DNA of 64,000 nucleotides from Botryotinia globosa (lineage: Eukaryota > Ascomycota > Leotiomycetes > Helotiales > Sclerotiniaceae): assembly GCA_014898425.1 (NCBI GenBank), contig RCSZ01000008.1, positions 1,623,501 through 1,687,500 of the forward strand. Reading direction: 5' to 3'. Under the pieces are notes generated by a model. It saw only the letters and a program-made list of their open reading frames with translations. It searched no databases and had not been told where the DNA came from. Position numbers and translations under genes: made by a program. Shown piece after piece: positions 56,658-64,000 of the stretch. The stretch's first letter is position 1. Every line of letters starts with the position of its first letter.

Positions 56658-56729
56658 GGCCTGCTGGCCCAATGGCAAGGCGCTTGACTACGAATCAAGA
56701 GATTGCAGGTTCGATCCCTGCGTAGGTCA
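56658..56729 (+). tRNA. tRNA-Arg (anticodon ACG)
   Basis: 72-nt cloverleaf without intron. The acceptor stem GGCCTGC/GTAGGTC has two G-U pairs, then D arm, anticodon stem CTTGA/TCAAG with loop CTACGAA (anticodon ACG), and T arm GCAGG/CCTGC with loop TTCGATC; discriminator A. Box A (TGGCCCAATGG) and box B (GGTTCGATCCC) are intact. A T-run (TTTTTTGC TTTTTTT) about 9 bases downstream serves as Pol III terminator. Confidence 0.95.
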
Positions 56730-56732
56730 ATT

Positions 56733-56765
56733 ATGTTTTTTGCTTTTTTTGCTTTTGCTTTTTTG
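56733..56765 (+). terminator. Pol III T-run terminator
   Basis: Three T-tracts (6, 7 and 5 T) begin a few bases after the tRNA end, as expected for RNA polymerase III termination. Confidence 0.75.
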
Positions 56766-57019
56766 CTATTAGATGATAGTATGTAGAAAGAAGGTTGGAG
56801 ATAAGATAGGCTTGAGGGCTATGGGGTAGTGGTTGTGTTTTTTTTTTTCTCATTTGGAAGGAGAGGGGGAGAGAGAGGGAAGATGAATGGATTTTTAGTT
56901 TGAGAAATTGCTGTATTATTCTTTGGTATCTTTTTGGAGTTTATTTGGATTGAAAATGAGGGTTTGGAAGCTTTACTTGCTGATTTTTAAGGGAATAAGA
57001 TATAAGAGCTCTAGCCCCT

Positions 57020-58700
57020 GCTTATGACACCCCTCTTATTTTTCAATCACTTTATATTGAATTTAATAATTATTTAATAATATATTATCTATAATTGAAA
57101 ATTGAATAATATATTAAGAAACAGTAATTAGTTCTTTAATTTAAATCATATTTTTCATTTGTATATCGATCTTTTTATATATATTCAAAAATCCATCGAA
57201 TCTATTCCCCTCTAAAATATTTTAAATTATAAATAAAAGTAAACATAAACAATAATTTTTTGGATTCCTTTTTTCTTTTTTATTATATCTTTTTAATTGG
57301 ATTAAAATCTAGTGAAAAAAAAGATTAATTGAAGTTTTGTATATTATACTTTAGTTGAGTTAATCTAATATAATCAAAATAAACTTTCGATTTATTTTTT
57401 ATAAAAATATAAGAGGGCTTTGATTCATTGAATAATGAAAAAAACAATGGACTAGAGTATTTAATTATTATGTATTTATTGTTTTTGATTAAAAATAATA
57501 TAATAAATATATCTTTTTAAATATATGTGATATATATATAATAACTCTATATTTATATAATCTATTAATAGTAAATTATATAATCAAATCATATAATCAT
57601 AGCTTATAAACTTTCAAAAACGACTATATAAATATAATTATAAAATCTAAATATAGATATAAATAACTAATATAAAAAAAGCTAGATTGAAATGGAAAAA
57701 TATAAAATAAGAGCTTTTTCCTATTAATATAGAATAAGAAAATGAATTATTCAATATAAACTCTTTAAAATCATGTACTATACTACTTATATAATTCATT
57801 TTAGTTGTTAATTAGAGCTAGCTTTTATAATATACTACTAGCCTATGACCTACGATAATATCAAACTAATAATACCTTTAATCTTTAATTCTTTTTCTAA
57901 AAAATTAATAGAGATTTATAATTCTAATCGATTATGTTTTATATTATTATTAATACTCTTTCTAATTCACGTATCCTAATTAATATATTAATCTAATATA
58001 GAAAGAATTCTTCTTTTTATCAACGCTTTTAATAATCTAAACGCTTTTATTTTTTTCTATTTCAAAAAATTTCTCATCTAATTATATAACATTTGTTTAA
58101 TTATTTCTTTTTAGATTAATAATAGCAATATTACTAATCCCTTATTATTAATAGGAATATACAAAATCTAACTACTTTTTTGCTTATAATTTTGAAATAA
58201 AAGATTTGAAATATATTTAATAATATTTATAACTATGGAAATCACACAATTCCTAATGAAATATATATATTTAAATTTTCATTTCTAATATATTTCTAAT
58301 CTATTTAAAAAATTATTCTTTTCTATTTAAATCTTTCTCTAAAGTTCTTATAATTCATTGAATCTCTTTAATAGAAAATATAAAGAATGTATATACTTTC
58401 TCTTTATATATTATTTTATAAGATTTAGATCTAATAATACTTTATATTATATTTCGAATTATACCTAAATTTTTCTCAATCTAACCTTAGGATTTTTCAT
58501 TATTATATACTTGAAATATTCTAATTCAATAAAGAGTACTTTAATTTTAATAAAATTTATAGGAATCATTCCTGTTATTGAATTGAATTAGCATTTTGAA
58601 ATTGAATCCAAAAAAGTAATGATTTTTAGGTTTTTAATCGAATATTTATGATAAAATATCGAAAATCAAATAGCTATGAAAAGCTTGCTTAAATATACAG
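57020..58700. repeat. AT-rich block, probable RIP-decayed repeat
   Basis: About 1.7 kb at roughly 80-85% A+T with abrupt edges, no open frames and dense TA/AT dinucleotides. Unlike the 42-kb element it is not palindromic and I see no clear terminal repeats, so the original element type cannot be named. Confidence 0.7.
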
Positions 58701-59184
58701 TGAGAAGCTTCCAGAACTCTTATAAAGATAGAACAAAGATAAATAAATAGACAGTATCGAGTGAATCATATTAAGTATAATTGGTGAAATGTAATTTGCG
58801 GTTTATTGATGAATAGTATTTTGTTCTACAAATGGGTAATAAAATGTCTTCCAGTGGGCATCAGAGCCCGGAACTTTGTTAATAGGTAAGATTGATAAAG
58901 GTTTATCATTTGCTCATCTGTAGCACCACCATTTTTGAACCTTCTTCACGTTATACTCAATATCGGTTAGGGCACTTGTTGTTCAATTTATAGAATCAAT
59001 GGATTTTCGAATCAATCTGAATATTCAAGAGAGAGATTAATCTTGAATGTTATACAAGAAATTAAATATATATACAAATGTTGTGTTTTTACAGCCAATC
59101 AATAGCTGATTTCTCACCAGAATTCCTTTTCACTTAACTCAAGCTTTCCATGCCTCAAGGTTCATCGCTCCTCAAATCAATCAT

Positions 59185-60776
59185 TTATGCTGGGCATCCA
59201 GTAGATGGGTAGTTGCAAGTGGAAGTCTTTCCACCTCCCGAAATGGCAACATCGGTGAATGTGAAGTCGGAGCAAGAACCGCTTCCGCAAAGGATGTAGT
59301 GGTTGTATGCGTCGTCAGTGGCAGTACCTGTTATACCGGAGAAGGTAATGCCGGAGATTTTAACACCGTTGGTTGGTTCACCGGTCGCTCCACCGTTCAA
59401 GTAATCTTGTTGGACATCGATACCATAATCGCTGATGTTGGACATCTTGATGTTGGAGTAGGTGACGTTCTCAATGGTACCGGTGGTCTTGGCGTTGGAC
59501 TTGATACGGCATCCGTTTTGACTGTTGGTGATGCTGGAATCGGAGAAGGTCACGCCGGAAACAGTATTGTTGGACTTTCCTCCAACGGATCCGACAGAGA
59601 GACCGTGGCCTCCTGAACAGGTCATTCCGGTGACGAGAATGTTGGATCCAGATGTGACGGCAACGCAATCATCTTGGTTCTTGACGACACAGTTACGGAG
59701 GGTTACGGAGTCAGAGCCAGAGATATCGAATCCATCACTGTTGTGAGCGGCTGGTTTACTACCAGACTTGGAGTTAGGAGCATCTCCAGCAGAGTTGTCG
59801 AGGGTAAGTCCAGAGACGGTAAGACCGTGGGTACCGGTAATGTCGAAGCAGTGAGTAGGCCAGTTTTGAATGTTGAGGTTGGAGATGACACCGTTGACGA
59901 CATCCTTGACGACGAAGAAATGATCAGGCTTGGCGCTTCCTCCGTTAGAACCCTTCCCATCCCAGTATGCAGCTCCGTTTCCATCGATAACGTGTCCAGC
60001 AGCTCCAGTGATGGTAATATCGGTACCCTTGACAACAATTGGGTTGAAGTCAGAGTCGGCAGTGGTTCCGAATGAAGTAGTTCCGGAGAAGGTAACGGTA
60101 GATCCGTCTTGAAGTTTTTGAAGATCGATGGTGGAGCTTGCTGGAGCGGAGATGTTGTCCAAAACAATGTTTGTGCAAGAAGCAATGACGTTGGCAATAT
60201 CAGCGTAAGCTGTAGCTGTGCAGCCCGCTGGGGCGGCGGGTGCCGAGGTAATAGCTGCTGCGCTTGCCCCTGAAGCGGACGCAATGACTGAAGTGCTGGC
60301 GACAGCGCCAGTTGTTACTTTGTGAGCTAGAGCAGAGGCCGAGGCAGTGACAGACTTGACGTAGGAGCTTCGAGCGTATGAGCTGGAGGCGGCGGTACCT
60401 GAGCTAGCAGCAACTGGGGCGGCGGCGCCGCTTGAGACGGCAGCAGCACTTGTGCTCTTCTAATGACGAATTAGCACCAATATCCAGATACGAGTATTTC
60501 CTTCTGGAACGGAGTACTTACGGCAACAGTAGCCAAGGTGGTTGCTACTTGAAGACAACTGCATGCGCTAGACAGTTTCTTCGGCTTGTTTGCGCAAGCG
60601 GTAGCGAAAGCGGGAAGACCAGTGGAAGCTGAGTTTGCAGCTTGGGTGTAAGTAGCACAGAAAGGACCAGCTACGGCTGAGGAAACGGTGAAAGCATGGG
60701 CACAAGCGTCATTATCTGGGTTGTCGCAAGCGTGAACAATTGAGGCCAAGACTCCGAGGATGATCGCAGAACGCAT
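59185..60776 (-). CDS. Endopolygalacturonase (GH28), secreted
   Basis: Hydrolyses plant-wall homogalacturonan. Exons 60776-60522 and 60459-59185 with one 62-nt intron (509 aa). Signal peptide MRSAIILGVLASIVHA, then a Cys-rich N-terminal extension (CDNPDNDACAHAFTV...FCATYTQ...CANKPKKLSSACSCLQ) and an Ala/Ser-rich linker of about 90 residues before the catalytic parallel beta-helix. GH28 active-site groups are present: NSDGFDI (usual form NTDGFDI), QDDCVAV (catalytic Asp pair), GHGLSVGS (His) and RIKSN (Arg-Lys). Ends STGCPA with Cys. The extension before the catalytic domain is found in a minority of fungal endo-PGs; a role in wall or substrate binding is inference. A product for plant-tissue maceration fits the presumed lifestyle. 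Confidence 0.95.
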
Positions 60777-63191
60777 TTTGACCGGCAAGTTTATGTTCAA
60801 CGAATGTAAGGGTCTTAATAGTAAAACGAAAAGGAAGGTATGAAATTGAAAAGAATGTAAATGTAAAGAGTGATGATACTTCGATGGTATGATTTAGCTC
60901 GGAGAATTGAGAAGTTATATACGGAAGCACGATGGAAGAAATTGTCTAGTGCAAGGGTCTATGTCATCGGATAGATACTCTCGTGTGCTGCCGCTGGAGC
61001 TTACATGGAGGAAATTACAGGAGGTTGTTCGGAGAATTGAATTGATTGTAATTTGTAAAGTTGCTCCCAAAAAACAATTTTAATATAATTTGTGGTGGAG
61101 AAATGGGTGAAGCATCTAATGCACTTGCATACATACATACACACACCATTGGGGACTTTTGAGGAGTTCATGGTTGTAATTGTTTGTTTGTATGGGGATT
61201 CGGCTTTTTGTTTATTTTCAAAAGAAATTGTACTGTATTATTGGGTAAATTGACAATGTACCCCTGATTTCCAACAACCGCTGATGGGAACCATCATGTT
61301 TACAGCGTACGCGTAACTTTTTAAAATGCTACTCTACTTGACATACCGGTGATGGCTGTGCTGGTCGTTCATCAGATGTTAAACATCGCGAATCTCAAAC
61401 GCTCGAGATCGTGCCGTGCACAAGAGATCTTGATATTGAACACCCGACTTGGTTTTCATATATATGATCTCTCTTATGAAGCTTGTGTAATGCTTAAGCA
61501 AAGCTTGGAAAAGGCTTGAGAGGCTTGACAGGTCTTGGTAAGTTCGTGTTGTTACAGATATGCGATATCTTCCCCTTAATTAACGCTGCTCCTTGGATCC
61601 GCCATGCGTGCCAAGTCGCTAAGGTTAACAAGCTTGATGTTGGTGATGAGAAAGCCTCCACTTGGGAGAAAAAAGAGAACAAAATTGATTACTCTAATAA
61701 ATTCAATAATAAATCAAATAATAATAATAATAATAATAATAATACTATAAATCAATAATATTAAATAAACCCCTAAATAATCTTTACTTATAAAATCATT
61801 CGAGTATTTGATTCTCTAGATTGAAGTGGAACAATCGGATTGTTGAAGCCTTGAAGGGCTGTATCAATGGTCAATTCCGGTCTGTTTTCTCTCCTACGTA
61901 GAGAAAGCTTGATAGAGTAAGATTCGAAATGATTATCCAGATATCTCGTTCAGTATTCGGGACTGATCATCGTCTCGCTGCATAAATAACGGTCAAATGT
62001 CCAAGCATTTCATTGTGGGATATTCCAGAATTTGTTCCAGAGCTCAATCCGGATATTTCAACAACCAATCGCCCAATTTAGACGCAGACTTGCGTAGACA
62101 ATCCAATCTCAACCATTTCTCTTGTTTCCAATTGATGAATCGGATGGTTTAGTACAGGGGCTCGGAGCCTCGGAGGGGATATTTGAGTGGACACTGGACG
62201 CACATTATCAATCCTACTTCTGTTCCACTATATTCCACCTTTAATATATTTCATACTCGTATAACTAACTTATAAGAGAGAATATTCCCCGATTACTTCC
62301 CAAGTCACCTCACCAACTTGCGAAAACTTCCTTTATCTTATCAATTCCTTCTGATGATGTATGAAATCATCGAATCTTCGAATCTAGTACGAGGTATCCA
62401 TATAGTAGTTCTAGGTTCATTAGGTTCACGGATGCATGTCTCCGGATGATTCACATCAATCTAATTCGGTTGTTAATGAATTGTGCTCACGTGACAACTA
62501 ATATATTCCATTCCGTGACGCTTTTCGCTTCAATATCGGAAGCCTGCCTGAGTATATACTATACGTATGGCCCTCTATAATTTCTTATTGATAGGGGCTC
62601 CCAAATCCTGAGTTCTCGTCGCACTTGTTTTTATCTACTCATCATAAATATTGTTTCTTTCAGTATACATATCTATCTAGTATTATTGGAAGGTATTTAT
62701 TTATTGAAATATTTCAACACAATATACACACACCAATGCCAGCCCGAGTTTTCTTGTTCACCATTTTTTTCACTTGACGATATAATCTTCTATCAAAGGA
62801 GCTCTACAGTACCAGCTATCGAACACAGTAGTTGTCGAATGCCATGCCTAGATCGTGCAAGAAAGTGCTTCGCTCCCCTGCAAGCTATAACAAATAACAT
62901 TCATGGCAAAGGGCATTTCAGGATTGACACACTTCGCCGTCTTGTATAACTTCAAAATTCTGGATTTGGGTGGTCTACATGCGGGGTTTTAGGCTCGAAG
63001 TAGACTCCTTTCGATCAAGTCATTGTTAAATCTGGCAATCTGTTACACGAACACTTTGTCGAGAATCCACATTCATTGTCCTTGACATTCTATTATGAAT
63101 CAGCTTTGCGCGTCTAGTTTGTTTGATTTCAAACTTCATCGGCAAAATTCGCATCTTACTTCAAGCATAACTGTCGTATTGTCTGATCAAT
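60777..63191. other. Intergenic with AAT microsatellite
   Basis: 2.4 kb without a supported gene. Contains an (AAT)n tract at about 61716-61743. The 87-codon frame at 62686-62949 has no motif or splice partner. Confidence 0.45.
61716..61743. repeat. (AAT)n microsatellite
   Basis: Nine or so perfect AAT units on the plus strand. Confidence 0.95.
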
Positions 63192-63440
63192 ATGCCATTT
63201 CGTCAGGCTCCAGTAGGACTCTTCAGTCCATTGACCGCTGCGGAGATAGTGGAACTTGATACAGTTATCAATCCGCCTGTTCCTGTTCCACCATACGCAC
63301 CGCTCCCTATCCAAGTCGCTCCAGATAATCTTGGCCAAGGAGGGAAAGTCACTACACGAGATGAAGTCCTGGTCATGACTGGTTTCGGCGGGCCTGGATA
63401 TGCCGGAGTACCTGGGAACCCTATTCCCCCTGGTCCATAG
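63192..63440 (+). CDS. Small Pro/Gly-rich ORF, unassigned
   Basis: 82-codon frame beginning MPFRQAPVGLFSPLTAAEIVELD, then Pro- and Gly-rich to a TAG. A second ATG frame (63444-63710) starts a few bases later and reads MPTAYAVNKYLRLLCERVNSL...PPAGAYPAQTIRDPAAWDVLTQSVYN; the two might be exons of one gene with an unseen intron or fragments of a decayed gene. Family unknown; low confidence. Confidence 0.35.
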   Translation: MPFRQAPVGLFSPLTAAEIVELDTVINPPVPVPPYAPLPIQVAPDNLGQGGKVTTRDEVLVMTGFGGPGYAGVPGNPIPPGP

Positions 63441-63443
63441 TGG

Positions 63444-64000
63444 ATGCCCACAGCATACGCAGTAAACAAATATCTTCGACTGCTTTGCGAAAGGGTGAAC
63501 TCCCTCTGTCCTCGCCCGGCAAATGGTGTAAGTGATATCCCTTACTGTGCATTCATCGGGGCAGAGCTTTGGACGCCACCTGCAGGGGCGTATCCCGCAC
63601 AAACCATTCGTGACCCGGCCGCATGGGATGTACTAACTCAGTCGGTCTACAATGTTCGTAAGCTTTTTATATTTTTTTTACTGTTATTCATACCTAAGCC
63701 TGTTCACTAAATCTAAGGCCGACCTCCTCTTTTCCTCAAATACATATCTTCTTCTCCTGGTTTGATTACGGGTCCTCATTTCTTGTCTCTTGAAGAATTT
63801 CCCTCAATAAACAGCCACTGACAATCTAACTATGATAGACATCAGGGCTATTTATGACGGTTCAAGGGGGAATGTTAAACGGCCTCTTTCGAGTTACTCC
63901 TAGGATGCTACACTCTCACGAAACTGCAAGATCTAGAACGCTAGCTGCTCAGGCATCTCATCCATTTATGCAATTGGTTCGTAATTAGTTCACAAATTCT
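63444..64000 (+). other. Right-edge frame, possibly partial gene
   Basis: Coding-like text (CPRPANGVSDIPYCAFIGAELW) runs to a possible donor at GTTCGTAAGC about 63655. After a gap, further open sequence follows (about 63838-63990: SGLFMTVQGGMLNGLFRV) until the window ends. Cannot be joined with certainty. Confidence 0.3.

Noticed and set aside
57020..57440. Possible inverted repeat CCCTCTTAT near both ends of a sub-block
   Set aside because: Only about 10 bp match in AT-rich sequence, too little to claim terminal repeats.
1..64000. CRISPR arrays, operons, bacterial-type transfer islands
   Set aside because: The window is fungal nuclear DNA; repeats seen are micro/minisatellites or decayed transposons, not spacer arrays.

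Overview
The window is eukaryotic nuclear DNA from a filamentous ascomycete. Most coding genes carry short introns with fungal splice sites (GTAAGT/GTATGT donors, YAG acceptors, about 45-150 nt long). The gene set also fits: an NMT1-type thiamine gene with a TPP riboswitch, a tri/tetrahydroxynaphthalene (DHN-melanin) reductase, a HET-domain protein, a secreted polygalacturonase with an N-terminal extension, and very AT-rich blocks that look like degenerated repeats. Protein style and gene content suggest a Leotiomycete, probably Sclerotiniaceae (Botrytis/Sclerotinia-like). That placement is an inference, not a database match.

Layout. 1-5 kb: polypyrimidine minisatellite, a broken allantoate-permease-like transporter (-), and a small acidic hypothetical gene (+). 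5.5-7.1 kb: acetylornithine aminotransferase (+). 8.9-10.7 kb: HET-domain protein (-). 12.4-13.8 kb: SAM methyltransferase with two micro-exons (+). 16-25 kb: a run of plus-strand metabolic genes (naphthol reductase, HMG-CoA lyase, V-ATPase subunit B, secreted aldose epimerase). 25.1-28.7 kb: a large pseudokinase/zinc-finger protein (+). 29.5-30.0 kb: AT-rich element with 18-bp inverted ends. 30.3-33.1 kb: MHYT-domain membrane sensor (-). 34.9-37.5 kb: repeat-containing coiled-coil protein, an orphan exon, and an 85-aa small gene (all -). 38.6-40.8 kb: ferric/NOX-type reductase (-). 41.65-42.42 kb: large AT-rich palindrome. 42.9-43.5 kb: putative N-myristoylated acidic protein (+). 44.9-47.8 kb: Brd8-like bromodomain protein (-). 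50.0-50.7 kb: small hypothetical (+). 53.3-54.2 kb: decayed ankyrin-repeat gene (+). 54.4-55.9 kb: thiamine pyrimidine synthase with riboswitch-controlled 5' intron (+). 56.7 kb: tRNA-Arg(ACG). 57.0-58.7 kb: AT-rich block. 59.2-60.8 kb: polygalacturonase (-). The right edge holds weak ORFs only.

The genes do not form one pathway; this looks like an ordinary gene-rich chromosome arm interrupted by decayed repeats and two pseudogenes. The most instructive items are: the NMT1-style riboswitch, where an 8-nt match between the aptamer and the second 5' splice site can be read directly; the pseudokinase with a duplicated WW(E/K)G module and a terminal zinc finger; the fungal MHYT sensor; the 0.76-kb palindromic AT-rich element; and the two pseudogenes.
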